The notes: a model not told the origin generated them from the letters alone. Numbered from the stretch's first letter, positions 43,475 through 52,489 are shown. The stretch: 64,000 nt of DNA from Niabella sp. (GCA_027493055.1 JAPUDO010000087.1:1-64000), one strand, 5' to 3'. Made by a program: numbers and translations.

Positions 43475-45928
43475 CTACTGCGCCGCTCTTACAATATCCG
43501 CAAATACGCCGCTTGCGGTAACATCAGCTCCGGCTCCCGCGCCTTTTACCACTAATGGCTGATCTGTATAGCGTGATGTATAGAACAGCACTACATTATC
43601 CTTTCCATATAAATGGTACAGATCATTTTCAGGGGTTATGTGCTGCAGACCTACTGATGCTTTACCCTCATTAAAAGTAGCAACAAATTTCAATTTGCAC
43701 CCCTGTGCTTTTGCATCATCATATAACTTTTTGAAATGCGTTTCGTAGCGCAGCATACATTCGTAAAACGCTTCCACGGTTCCCTGCATACATGCTTCAG
43801 GCATAAAGCTGTTGTTTATAATATCCTCCATCTGCATTTCATAGCCCGCTTCCCGCGCAAGGATCAGTATCTTTCGCATTACATCGGTACCTCCTAAATC
43901 AAGCCTGGGATCAGGTTCTGTGTAGCCTTCTTCCTGTGCCTGCCGCACTACTGCTGAGAATGTTTGGGTTCCGTCATAATTATTAAAAACATAATTTAAT
44001 GTTCCGCTTAATACCGCTTCTATCTTACGCACTTCATCACCACTATGCACCAGGTCATTCAAAGTGCCAATTACCGGCAGCCCTGCGCCTACGTTGGTTT
44101 CAAACAAAAACTTACAGTTAAATTCACGGGCCAGGTCTTTCAATTTCCTGTAATGATCATAATCAGAAGAAGCTGCTATCTTATTGCAAGCCACTACAGA
44201 AATACTTTTCTGTAATAATTTCCCGTAGACATCCGCCACTTCAGCATTTGCCGTGATATCTACAAAAATAGAGTTGCGCAGGTTCCTTTCTATTGCATTT
44301 CCAACAAACAGCGGTAAGGAAGCCGCTTCTCCCAGCTCCAGCTCTTCCTGCCAGTTATTCAGATCAACACCTTTATCATTAAGTATCATTTTCCGGCTAT
44401 TGCTGATGCCGATGACATTGATCTTTATTTTCAGGTGCTTTTGAAGGGATTCCAGCTGCTTGTTTATTTGCTGCAATAATTTAGCGCCTACATTCCCCAC
44501 GCCTGCAATAAATAAATGCACCTGCTTATAGGTAGTCTCAAAAAAGTCTTCATGCAAAACGTTAATAGCCTCACGAACATCAGCAGTGGATATTACGGCG
44601 CTGATATTTTTTTCTGACGAGCCCTGTGCTATTGCTCGCACATTAATGCCATTTCTTCCCAGGGCGCTAAACATTTTTCCGCTTACACCAGGGTGGCTTT
44701 TCATTTGCTCCCCCACTAATGCTACTATAGACAGGCTGGTTTCTACTTTCAAAGGCTCTAACTGTCGTAAGGCCAGCTCCCCGGCAAATGCTCCGTCCAC
44801 AGCCGATTTTGCCACAGCTGCTTTAGCAGCATCAATAACCACACATATAGAATGTTCTGATGAGCTTTGCGTGATTAATATTACATTGATCTGTTCGGCA
44901 CTTAATGCTTCGAACAGCCTTTTAGAAAAGCCCGGGATCCCTATCATGCCACTGCCTTCAAGGCTCAGCAAAGCCAGGTTATTGATACTTGAAATGCCCC
45001 TGATCATATTCCCACCTGCACTGTCACCAGAACCGTCATTGTTTAAAACCAGCGTACCCGCGTCTTCCGGGGCAAAAGTATTTTTGATCCATACAGGAAT
45101 ATTCTTGCTCATTACCGGCTGCAGTGTAGGCGGATAAATCACCTTCGCACCAAAGTGAGAAAGCTCCATCGCCTCTCCGTAAGATATTTTCTCTATCACT
45201 TTTGCATTGGCCGCCAGGCGCGGATCGGCTGTCATCATACCGCTCACATCCGTCCAGATTTCCAGTACGGCAGCATCTAATGCGGCAGCAATAATAGCAG
45301 CTGTGTAATCAGACCCTCCGCGGCCAATAGTTGTTGTTACACCTTCTGCATCAGATGCTATAAAGCCAGGTATAATAAAAACATTGCTTTGTGCTTCTTT
45401 AAAATAAGCGATCATATTCGATTTGGTAAGATGGGCATCTACCTGCGCATGTGTATAATTACTGTTGGTTTTAATCAGCTCACGGGCATCTTTCCATTGC
45501 GCTTCCACTCCGTCAAACTGCAGTGTGGCAGCAATGATCTGGGATGAAAGCCACTCTCCGTAGCTTGCCAGCCTGTCTTTTGTACGCGGTGTAATTTCGC
45601 TTAATAAATAAATACCGTTACAGATATCTTCAATTTCATTGATGGCAGTTTTTACAAGACTCAATAAATGGCTCTGATGAGCCACCGGTATGAGCTTTTT
45701 TACTACATCAAAATGCCTCCTTTCTATTTCGGTAATGAACTGCCTGTACACTTCATCTCCTTTTGCTGCAGTGATGGCTGCATTCAGCAGTATGTCTGTA
45801 ACACCTCCCAGGGCAGATACCACCACAACGGTTTGATCTTTTGCCATTGCGCTTTTTATAACAGCCGCAACTTTATTTATATTTTCTGCATTGGCTACCG
45901 AAGTACCGCCAAACTTTAAAACCTGCAT
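43475..45928 (-). CDS. thrA: Bifunctional aspartokinase / homoserine dehydrogenase
   Basis: 817 residues. Aspartokinase (about 1-290) starts 'MQVLKFGGTSVANAENI' and has 'TTIGRGGSDYTAA' and 'IWTDVSGMMTADPRL'. Two ACT domains (about 315-460) have 'SLEGSGMIGIPGF' and 'IVALVGEQMKSHPGVSGKMFSAL', the likely threonine-feedback site. Homoserine dehydrogenase (about 463-817) has the NAD(P) loop 'FIAGVGNVGAKLL', 'NKIAASSDYDHY', 'FLFETNVGAGLPVIGTLNDL' and 'EGYTEPDPRLDLGGTDVMRKILIL'. It carries out steps 1 and 3 of the aspartate pathway. It is first in thrABC, with a leader peptide and attenuator-like structures in the 80 nt before it. Confidence 0.97.
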   Translation of the reverse strand: MQVLKFGGTSVANAENINKVAAVIKSAMAKDQTVVVVSALGGVTDILLNAAITAAKGDEVYRQFITEIERRHFDVVKKLIPVAHQSHLLSLVKTAINEIEDICNGIYLLSEITPRTKDRLASYGEWLSSQIIAATLQFDGVEAQWKDARELIKTNSNYTHAQVDAHLTKSNMIAYFKEAQSNVFIIPGFIASDAEGVTTTIGRGGSDYTAAIIAAALDAAVLEIWTDVSGMMTADPRLAANAKVIEKISYGEAMELSHFGAKVIYPPTLQPVMSKNIPVWIKNTFAPEDAGTLVLNNDGSGDSAGGNMIRGISSINNLALLSLEGSGMIGIPGFSKRLFEALSAEQINVILITQSSSEHSICVVIDAAKAAVAKSAVDGAFAGELALRQLEPLKVETSLSIVALVGEQMKSHPGVSGKMFSALGRNGINVRAIAQGSSEKNISAVISTADVREAINVLHEDFFETTYKQVHLFIAGVGNVGAKLLQQINKQLESLQKHLKIKINVIGISNSRKMILNDKGVDLNNWQEELELGEAASLPLFVGNAIERNLRNSIFVDITANAEVADVYGKLLQKSISVVACNKIAASSDYDHYRKLKDLAREFNCKFLFETNVGAGLPVIGTLNDLVHSGDEVRKIEAVLSGTLNYVFNNYDGTQTFSAVVRQAQEEGYTEPDPRLDLGGTDVMRKILILAREAGYEMQMEDIINNSFMPEACMQGTVEAFYECMLRYETHFKKLYDDAKAQGCKLKFVATFNEGKASVGLQHITPENDLYHLYGKDNVVLFYTSRYTDQPLVVKGAGAGADVTASGVFADIVRAAQ

Positions 45929-45962
45929 GGTTTATAACGATTAAATATTATAGATGATTTAG

Positions 45963-45980
45963 AAAAACGGCCAATAGGCC
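45963..45980 (-). terminator. Attenuator-terminator candidate before thrA
   Basis: On the coding strand GGCC-tatt-GGCC is followed by G and TTTTT. The 4-bp all-GC stem is short, but its position between leader stop and thrA start is that of an attenuator terminator. Confidence 0.45.
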
Positions 45981-46001
45981 CTACGTGGTGATATGACAAA
46001 G

Positions 46002-46022
46002 TACAACCCTTAACGGGTTGTA
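46002..46022 (-). promoter_or_regulatory. Leader hairpin overlapping the Thr codons
   Basis: TACAACCC-gttaa-GGGTTGTA forms a perfect 8-bp stem that overlaps the final Thr-Thr-Arg codons and stop of the leader peptide. A ribosome stalled at those codons would melt it, the pause-hairpin role in classical attenuation. It also resembles the compact repeat hairpins of this genome, so a repeat origin is possible. Confidence 0.5.
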
Positions 46023-46090
46023 ATAATGGTTGTGGTTGCAGCAAACACTACAGTAGAATATAGTTTGTTATGTGAGATGTTGTTGCACAT
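46010..46090 (-). CDS. Threonine-operon leader peptide (ThrL-like)
   Basis: A 26-residue ORF 82 nt upstream of thrA: it starts ATG TGC AAC AAC and ends '...VVFAATTTIITTR' and TAA. Six of 26 codons are Thr (five within the last eight positions) and there are three Ile, two of them next to the Thr run. This is the composition of thr leader peptides, which sense charged tRNA-Thr and tRNA-Ile. The stop overlaps an 8-bp hairpin, and a GC hairpin with a T-run follows. A -10-like TATCTTGC lies 8 nt before the ATG. The chance of such Thr clustering exactly here is low. Translation itself is not shown. Confidence 0.7.
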   Translation of the reverse strand: MCNNISHNKLYSTVVFAATTTIITTR

Positions 46091-46234
46091 GAGCCCGTGC
46101 AAGATAAGGCAGGATTGAAAAACAAACAAATCTTTTTTAAAACAGGTAGATTTTATTTACTGTTCATACTATTTCTTTAAAGTGTTTATAGCGGCCCGGT
46201 GGCAAAAGGGGTATATAAAAAAACTAAAAAGGAC

Positions 46235-47575
46235 TCAGTAAGCTCTTGTGCTTACCACATTATCCGGCAGTTCCAGGCGGTTCCAGTCTTTATGGATAGC
46301 CATAGCGGTGCCCATTGCAGTGGCCTGCGATACAGAAGCGGCGTACACTTGCACCTGCGGATAGGCATCGGCTAATAATTGCATATAGGTTTCGTTTTTG
46401 GCAAACCCACCATCCACAAAGATCTTTTTTACTTTTTTATTCAGTACCAGGTTAGTAGATTGTACCTGGGCATTAACCGTATGCCTGATATAATTGAGAT
46501 AAGCTTCTTCATAGGTACTGTACGGGGAAGGATCAAAATCCAGCAGATCTATCAGATCCGCTTCTTCCTTTATCAGCTCTTTATCATAAGCTATTTTTTC
46601 AAAATAATTGGGCACTACGTTAAAATGCTGCGCCAGCTTTTTTGCTGCCTGTTCATGCGCATAACCGGCAAATAGCCTGGAAGACTTTACCGTGCTTCCT
46701 TCAAAAGTCATATAACACAGACAATCCTGCTCCAATTCTGCTTTTGTTAAAGGTGCATCATTAAAGGCATTCATGCTAATGCACCAGGTTCCCGTAGAGA
46801 TCAGCAGGAAGGGCTCATCAATATTCTGAATATAAGGAATAAACGCTGCAGAGCTATCGTGCAGCCCCACCCCGCATTTCAGCTGCCTGCCATTATATAC
46901 TACATCCATAGCTGTGGAAGAAGAAAAAAGGGGAGGCAGTTTTTTATCAATGCCTTCCGCTGTTACCCAATGGTGATAAGCATTTTTTGTAAAGTCCCAC
47001 AAAGCCGTATGGCATCCTATGCTGGTAATGTCAGCATATTTCCGGCCGCTTACCAGGAAGCCCAGGTATTGCGGCAAATGAAGCGAAACAGCCGTTTTCT
47101 GGTAAAGCAGGGGTTTATGATGCTTTAATGAATATAATTGCAGCCCCGAGTTGAGGTTTCCCAAAGTTGGGGAAGCCGTACTTAGAGTTATGGCATCTTT
47201 GGTTCCGTAAGTATTGTAAAACTTTTCTTCAATAGCAGCCGGGTAAGGCTTAAGATAATTGTACAACGGTGTAACCAGGTTATCCTGTTCATCCAGATGT
47301 ACAAAGCTGGCCCCATAGGTTGAAAAATTAATTGCTTTTATATCATACGTATCGCTGGCCAGGTATTCGTTTAATGTATCCATTACCCATTTCCTAAGCG
47401 CCCGGATATCTTCACAGGCAAACCCGTCTTCATCTTCGATCTCGTCAAAATTGACAGATAATTCTTCTGCGATCTTATAATCTTCATTAAAAAGAAAAAA
47501 CTTTTTATTCGTTTTTCCGATGTCGAATATGGCAATTACAGGTATCAAGGGGAGTGAATAATTAATAATTAACAA
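46235..47575 (-). CDS. rhaB: FGGY-family carbohydrate kinase, probably L-rhamnulokinase
   Basis: About 446 residues. Nucleotide-binding start 'IAIFDIGKTNKKFFLFN', 'NFSTYGASFVHLD', the mid-domain 'GVGLHDSSAAFIPY' and 'LLISTGTWCISMN', and the FGGY-like C-terminal 'KKIFVDGGFAKNETYMQLLADAYP' and 'ATAMGTAMAIHK'. It would phosphorylate L-rhamnulose for the aldolase encoded upstream. No ATG precedes the conserved core. The frame opens with a TTG at 47575 inside AATTAATAATTAAC repeat DNA, and a second TTG lies at 47548, so the repeat may have replaced the original start. It is last in the rhamnose operon. Confidence 0.88.
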   Translation of the reverse strand: MLIINYSLPLIPVIAIFDIGKTNKKFFLFNEDYKIAEELSVNFDEIEDEDGFACEDIRALRKWVMDTLNEYLASDTYDIKAINFSTYGASFVHLDEQDNLVTPLYNYLKPYPAAIEEKFYNTYGTKDAITLSTASPTLGNLNSGLQLYSLKHHKPLLYQKTAVSLHLPQYLGFLVSGRKYADITSIGCHTALWDFTKNAYHHWVTAEGIDKKLPPLFSSSTAMDVVYNGRQLKCGVGLHDSSAAFIPYIQNIDEPFLLISTGTWCISMNAFNDAPLTKAELEQDCLCYMTFEGSTVKSSRLFAGYAHEQAAKKLAQHFNVVPNYFEKIAYDKELIKEEADLIDLLDFDPSPYSTYEEAYLNYIRHTVNAQVQSTNLVLNKKVKKIFVDGGFAKNETYMQLLADAYPQVQVYAASVSQATAMGTAMAIHKDWNRLELPDNVVSTRAY

Positions 47576-47602
47576 TTAGTAATTAACAATTGGACACCAA
47601 CT

Positions 47603-47621
47603 CCCTCCCCTTCGGGGAGGG
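47603..47621. repeat. Compact hairpin CCCTCCCC-ttc-GGGGAGGG
   Basis: A perfect 8-bp stem with a 3-nt loop, followed by GGGGAGGGG, in the 58-bp gap between the isomerase and kinase genes. It is the classic GGGGAGGG-type repeat of this phylum. In the operon it could modulate the kinase level. Confidence 0.6.
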
Positions 47622-47633
47622 TTGGGGAGGGGC

Positions 47634-48908
47634 TTACAGCCCTGTGGCAACAGTAACGGCGCCTCTTTTATTGATCAATTCCTTTCTCACATTGGCATCG
47701 CGGTACAATTGCAATGGCTGCAAAGCTCCGCCGGCTCTTAACCTTGCTTCTGCCAGCAAAGGACGCAGGTCTGTTCTGAAAGCTGTTTGTAATATTTCCT
47801 GTGCAAGCGCCACATCATTATTCTGTTGTGCCTCGCTTAGCGCTTTTGCATCCACCAGCAATGCCTGGGCATACGCCAGCAGGATAGCTTCCACGCTTTG
47901 CAATAAATCCTCCAGCGGATCTTTTACATTGTGACTGGCATCAATCATCCAGCCCAGATCCGTAGCATGGTTCATGCCACGCGCATCCATCCCGTCAACC
48001 AGTTCTCTGAAAATCAGAAACAGCTGATAAGGCTTAATGCTACCTACGGTCAGATCATCATCGCCATATTTGCTATCATTAAAATGGAAACCACCCAACT
48101 TTTTCTCGTTCAACAATAAAGCAACAATCTGTTCTATATTGGCATTGGGCAAATGGTGACCTAAATCCACCAAAGTATAAGCCTTATCGCCGAGCTTGGA
48201 GGTATATAGTAAAGACTGGCCCCAATCTCCTACTGTAGTAGAATAAAAATTAGGCTCAAACGCTTTATACTCTACAAATATTTTCCAATCCTCCGGCAAC
48301 GCTGCATATACCGCCTGCAGGCTTTCTAACGTGTTATTAAAGGCATTCCTGAAATTGAGCTGGCCCGGGAAGCAGGAACCATCCGCCAGCCATACAGTAA
48401 GCGAAGCAGAACCCAGTTCCTGCCCGTATTTAATCACTTCAATATTATGATCAATAGCCTGCTGGCGCACCGCTTTATCCACATGCTGCATGGAACCAAA
48501 CTTATAGCTCAGCGCCTGATCTTTCTGATCCTGGAACGTATTGGAGTTCATGGCGTCAAACTTCAAATCAAAATCAGCAGCCAGGCTTTTGATAGCTTTT
48601 GCATCTTCAGGAATATCCCATGGAATATGCAGGGAAACGGCGCCGCTGCTCCGGTTAAGCTGATGCAGCAATCCTATATCTTCCATTTTTTCTTCGAGGG
48701 TAGCCGGTTCACCGCCACCGCTGAAACGGCCAAAACGTGTACCCCCATTACCCAAAGCCCACGATGGGATAGCCACCTGGAAATCCACCAGCTTCTTAAT
48801 AACTCCTTCGGTATCCACCAACTCACCAGCTATATAATCAAAACTTTTTTTGTGCCGGGCTAACCCCTTGTCATTATGTGCATCAATCTGCGATTTATTC
48901 AAAATCAT
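47634..48908 (-). CDS. rhaI: L-rhamnose isomerase (TIM-barrel, Pseudomonas stutzeri type)
   Basis: 424 residues. Metal-site and fold motifs: 'WALGNGGTRFGRFSGGGEPATLEEKMEDI', 'SLHIPWDIPED', 'LTVWLADGSCFPGQ', 'IFVEYKAFEPNFYST' (Glu ligand), 'LVDLGHHLPNANIEQI' (Asp/His), 'GGFHFNDSKYGDDDLTVGS' (His/Asp/Asp) and 'GWMIDASHNVKDPLEDLL'. It converts L-rhamnose to L-rhamnulose with Mn or Mg. The length matches the RhaI subtype rather than E. coli RhaA. It is third in the operon, after the aldolase/dehydrogenase. Confidence 0.92.
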   Translation of the reverse strand: MILNKSQIDAHNDKGLARHKKSFDYIAGELVDTEGVIKKLVDFQVAIPSWALGNGGTRFGRFSGGGEPATLEEKMEDIGLLHQLNRSSGAVSLHIPWDIPEDAKAIKSLAADFDLKFDAMNSNTFQDQKDQALSYKFGSMQHVDKAVRQQAIDHNIEVIKYGQELGSASLTVWLADGSCFPGQLNFRNAFNNTLESLQAVYAALPEDWKIFVEYKAFEPNFYSTTVGDWGQSLLYTSKLGDKAYTLVDLGHHLPNANIEQIVALLLNEKKLGGFHFNDSKYGDDDLTVGSIKPYQLFLIFRELVDGMDARGMNHATDLGWMIDASHNVKDPLEDLLQSVEAILLAYAQALLVDAKALSEAQQNNDVALAQEILQTAFRTDLRPLLAEARLRAGGALQPLQLYRDANVRKELINKRGAVTVATGL

Positions 48909-49047
48909 AATTCATAATATTTAATCAGTTCAATTTATACATTTTTATTATGCCCCCGGTCACTTTTTCACATATTCAAAAACGGGTTAGCCGACTGGAC
49001 AATCACCAACCCTTGTTGCTTTGCTATATGAAGACGCCCCCTTCTTA

Positions 49048-49064
49048 TTCCCCCTTCGGGGGAA
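49048..49064. repeat. Compact hairpin TTCCCCC-ttc-GGGGGAA
   Basis: Perfect 7-bp stem, 3-nt loop, in the 175-bp gap between the aldolase and isomerase genes, 20 nt after the aldolase stop. The loop TTC is the same as at 47603-47621. Confidence 0.6.
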
Positions 49065-49083
49065 GGAATCAGTTTAAAAAAGT

Positions 49084-51225
49084 TTACCTTACAAATGCCT
49101 GTGCCACGCCGCCGTCTACATTCAGTATATTGCCTGTAGATTTATTGAGCAGGCCGCTTACGAATACAAAGCACGCATTGGCAATATCGTCGGGTAAAAT
49201 GATCTCGTTCATCAATGTACGCTTCGCATAATAAGCCGGCAACTCTTCTACTGTAATACCATAGGCTTTAGCCCGGCCTTCGGCCCAGCCCCCGGCCCAG
49301 ATATTAGAATCAGAAATCACCGCATCAGGATTCACTGTATTTACACGTATCCTGTCTCCGCCCAGCTCTGCTGCCAGCAACCTTGAAAGATGTGCCTGTG
49401 CCGCTTTTGCTGAACCATAACCGGCATTGTTAGGTCCGGCTACAATTGAGTTTTTAGAAACAATGTTAATAATATCCCCACCAATACCGGTTTGTCCTGC
49501 AGGCAGGTTTTGCTTACGCATGACCGCTACTGCTGCTTTTGAGACCATAAACTGTCCTTTCACCAGTATATCGTATAACCTGTCCCACTCTTCTACTGAA
49601 TGATCTGTAATACTTTTGGATATGCTGATACCGGCATTATTCACCACTATATCCACGCCTCCAAAAGCCAGCACGGTAGCATCCACGGCTGCAGCAATAG
49701 AGCCTGCATCTGTTACATTCAGCGTAACAGATGCCGTAGTATCTTTTCCAAATGCTTTTTGAAACTCCTCCGTTGTAGCATCTATCCGCTCCTGGTTAAT
49801 ATCGTTAATAATAACACAGGCACCTTCCTGTGCAAACTTCCTGGCTATAGCTTTTCCTATACCACCACCGCTGCCGGTAACTAAAGCAATACGTCCGCTC
49901 AGTGGTTTAGGTTTGGGCATACGTTGCAGCTTAGCCTCTTCCAGCAACCAGTATTCAATATTAAAGGCTTCCTGCCTTGGTAAAGAAGTATATTCGGAGA
50001 TCGCTTCGGCACCGCGCATTACATTAATGGCATTGGTATAAAACTCAGCCGCTACCCTTGCCGTTTGCTTATCTTTTGCAAAGGCAAACATACCTACCCC
50101 GGGGTAGATAATGATAACCGGGTTAGGGTCGCGCATAGCAGGACTGTCGGGATGCTTACAGGTATCGTAATAGTCTGCGTACAAGTTTCGATAGTCCTCA
50201 AATAAAGGAGCAATTTTTTCCTTTACCGCAGCTATGTCATCCAGGTTTTCATCTGTAGAAATATTCAGTACCAGCGGACTGATCTTGGTACGCAGGAAGT
50301 GATCCGGGCAGGAAGTGCCTAAGGGCGCCAATCTTTCCAGGTCATTGGAATTGATATACTGCAACACACGGTCATCATCCGTAAAATGACCAATCATTTT
50401 TATATGAGACGAGCAGAAGCCGCGCAGCAAAGGCGCAAGGGCAGCCGCTTTTTGGCTACGCTCTTCTTTAGGTAAAGCCTGTATTTTTTCACCACCGAAA
50501 ACAGGGCCTTTTTTGCCAAGGTTCTGATCAATATATTCTGCACATTTCTCAATTACTTCCAGCGTATTGATATAGCTTTCATAAGCGGTATTGCCCCAGG
50601 TAAATAAACCGTGAGAGCCTAACATAATGCCCCGGATACCGGGATTCTCATCCAGGCATTGCTTCAGCATTAAACCCAATTCAAAACCAGGTTTTTGCCA
50701 GGGTACCCAGCCAATAGTGCCACCAAATAACTCTTCGATTATTTTTTTACCGTCTTTTGCTGCAGCAATAGCAATGGCAGCATCGGGATGCAGGTGGTCA
50801 ATATGCCTGAAAGGTAAAAACCCATGTAATGGTGTATCAATAGAAGGTGCTTTGGAGTTCAGATCATAAATACAATGATTGAACAGCTCTACCATTTCAT
50901 CTTCATGCTCCAAACCGCGATATACATTTTTAAGACTGCGTAACTTATCTACATACAAAGCGGCAAGGCCACTTCTTCTTAGTGTACCCAGATCGCCGCC
51001 ACTGCCTTTCACCCACATAATTTCAGTTTCCTCACCGGTAAGCGGGTCTTTTGCTATTGCTTTGCAGGAGGTGTTTCCTCCGCCATAGTTGGTAAGCCGT
51101 AAATCGGCGCCCAGCAAATTGGAACGATAGATCAATAATGCCACTTCATCCCCAGCAAGCTCAGCAGCTTTTGCGTCATCCCATAGATAACTAACATGCT
51201 TAAAAGTTTTAGTTTCTGTTGCCAT
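49084..51225 (-). CDS. rhaD: Bifunctional rhamnulose-1-phosphate aldolase / alcohol dehydrogenase
   Basis: 713 residues. The N-terminal class II aldolase domain (about 1-440) has 'NLLGADLRLTNYGGGNTSCK', 'MWVKGSGGDLGTL', zinc ligands in 'HLHPDAAIAIAAA' and 'IMLGSHGLFTWGNTAYE', and 'CPDHFLRTK'. The C-terminal short-chain dehydrogenase domain (about 448-713) has 'ALVTGSGGGIGKAIARKFAQEGA', 'VNNAGI' and 'YGSAKAAQAHL'. It cleaves rhamnulose 1-phosphate to DHAP and lactaldehyde, then oxidises or reduces the lactaldehyde. An 8-9-residue stretch 'NLPAGQTGI' in the SDR part (49486-49513) looks repeat-derived. It is second gene of the operon. Confidence 0.93.
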   Translation of the reverse strand: MATETKTFKHVSYLWDDAKAAELAGDEVALLIYRSNLLGADLRLTNYGGGNTSCKAIAKDPLTGEETEIMWVKGSGGDLGTLRRSGLAALYVDKLRSLKNVYRGLEHEDEMVELFNHCIYDLNSKAPSIDTPLHGFLPFRHIDHLHPDAAIAIAAAKDGKKIIEELFGGTIGWVPWQKPGFELGLMLKQCLDENPGIRGIMLGSHGLFTWGNTAYESYINTLEVIEKCAEYIDQNLGKKGPVFGGEKIQALPKEERSQKAAALAPLLRGFCSSHIKMIGHFTDDDRVLQYINSNDLERLAPLGTSCPDHFLRTKISPLVLNISTDENLDDIAAVKEKIAPLFEDYRNLYADYYDTCKHPDSPAMRDPNPVIIIYPGVGMFAFAKDKQTARVAAEFYTNAINVMRGAEAISEYTSLPRQEAFNIEYWLLEEAKLQRMPKPKPLSGRIALVTGSGGGIGKAIARKFAQEGACVIINDINQERIDATTEEFQKAFGKDTTASVTLNVTDAGSIAAAVDATVLAFGGVDIVVNNAGISISKSITDHSVEEWDRLYDILVKGQFMVSKAAVAVMRKQNLPAGQTGIGGDIINIVSKNSIVAGPNNAGYGSAKAAQAHLSRLLAAELGGDRIRVNTVNPDAVISDSNIWAGGWAEGRAKAYGITVEELPAYYAKRTLMNEIILPDDIANACFVFVSGLLNKSTGNILNVDGGVAQAFVR
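49486..49513 (-). repeat. In-frame CCTGCxxGCAGG-type repeat in the aldolase/dehydrogenase gene
   Basis: ACCTGCCTGCAGGAC on the coding strand encodes 'NLPAGQTG' between 'MRKQ' and 'GGDIINIVSKNS', where related proteins run directly from one to the other. CCTGCxGGCAGG palindromes of this kind are recurrent inserts in several bacterial groups. Confidence 0.5.
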
Positions 51226-51364
51226 AATTCAAGTTGTTGTTTAAGGTTTACTGAAAGCTATTGGCCTTCGTAAACCTCTTTATTTTTTATAGATAGAAGT
51301 TAAGTACCATTTAACGGGAATAACCCAACGCGGCAGTTGTTTTCGCATCATCCTCAAAAAGGTA

Positions 51365-52489
51365 TTATCGCAATGAATTACCCCAGCCTACCAGCAATAC
51401 CGAAGCCAGAATAACAATAATACCTAATACCACGGTTGCCAATGTTTTTTTGCTTACCCCTTTCCACTCTTTCAGTATCAGCCCCCATACATTGGCAATA
51501 AGTATAATAAATGCCATGTGCAATATCCATGAGCTGGGACCGTTGCCCATTTTACTTTCACCCATACCATAAAAGAAAAACTGCAGGAACCAGGTAGTAC
51601 CGGCCAAAGCGCAGAAGATAACATTTCTTAAAATAGGGGTTCTGCTATTGGTATAATCTCCAAAAGTTTTATTCCGGGCATTCAGCATAAGACACCATAT
51701 CAGGTTAGTAGTAAGTCCGCCCCAAAGAATGATGATATAGGATACATTATTCTGGTAAAGAAACTCCCCCTGCCCTGGATGGGCAGCTTTCCACAATTCA
51801 TTGGCCACATTAGCCATGGGCTTGGCAGCTTCAATACCAAAGTTGAAACAGGCGCTTAAAACACCCGAAATAATGGCAACCACTATGCCCAGGCCAAATT
51901 TATACTCGTCTTTCCCCGAAAGATGCGCTTCACTGTCTGCATTTCCCACCGCATGAGGATCTGAGTTGGTAACACCTGTGCCCGTAAGTTCTTTTTCCTT
52001 CATCATACCGGCCTTCCCGCAAATGATGATGCCCACTACACAAACCAGCAATCCTGACAAAACGGTTAAACCCCACCTGGTACCGGTTAACAAACCGATA
52101 GTATCTTTCCCCGCCTCAGGCGTAAACTGATAATAAACGGCAGGGATAATGGCTCCAAAAACCATACAAAGCCCCAGAATGACACTGCTGCCCAGCGATA
52201 CTCCCAGGTATCTTACGCCAAGACCATAAGTAAGACCTCCAATACCCCAAAGCAGGCCAAACATAAATGCAAAACCCAGCGTGGAGCCGCCTGCCTGGCT
52301 GATGATTTCTGTAAAATTGGGAATAGTAAGCCATGCAGCGATGGGCGGCACAATTAACCAGGAGAATAAACCACCAACCAGCCAGTAAGATTCCCAGGCC
52401 CAGCCTTTTACTTTTTTATAAGGTATATAAAAACTCCCTGATGCAAAACCACCGATAAAATGAAAAATTACTCCCAATAAAGCGTTCAT
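51365..52489 (-). CDS. rhaT: L-rhamnose:H+ symporter
   Basis: 374 residues with ten transmembrane helices; 'GVIFHFIGGFASGSFYIPYKKVKGWAWESYWLVGGLFSWLIVPP' is the RhaT N-terminal signature, and 'GIGGLTYGLGVRYLGVSLGSSVILGLCMVFGAIIP' is also diagnostic. A hydrophilic cytoplasmic loop at about 168-205 is longer than in enterobacterial RhaT. It imports L-rhamnose. It is first in the order rhaT, aldolase/dehydrogenase, rhaI, rhaB. No AraC-type RhaR/RhaS gene is adjacent. The 174-bp upstream gap contains TCATG-N6-CATGA but no clear promoter. Confidence 0.95.
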   Translation of the reverse strand: MNALLGVIFHFIGGFASGSFYIPYKKVKGWAWESYWLVGGLFSWLIVPPIAAWLTIPNFTEIISQAGGSTLGFAFMFGLLWGIGGLTYGLGVRYLGVSLGSSVILGLCMVFGAIIPAVYYQFTPEAGKDTIGLLTGTRWGLTVLSGLLVCVVGIIICGKAGMMKEKELTGTGVTNSDPHAVGNADSEAHLSGKDEYKFGLGIVVAIISGVLSACFNFGIEAAKPMANVANELWKAAHPGQGEFLYQNNVSYIIILWGGLTTNLIWCLMLNARNKTFGDYTNSRTPILRNVIFCALAGTTWFLQFFFYGMGESKMGNGPSSWILHMAFIILIANVWGLILKEWKGVSKKTLATVVLGIIVILASVLLVGWGNSLR

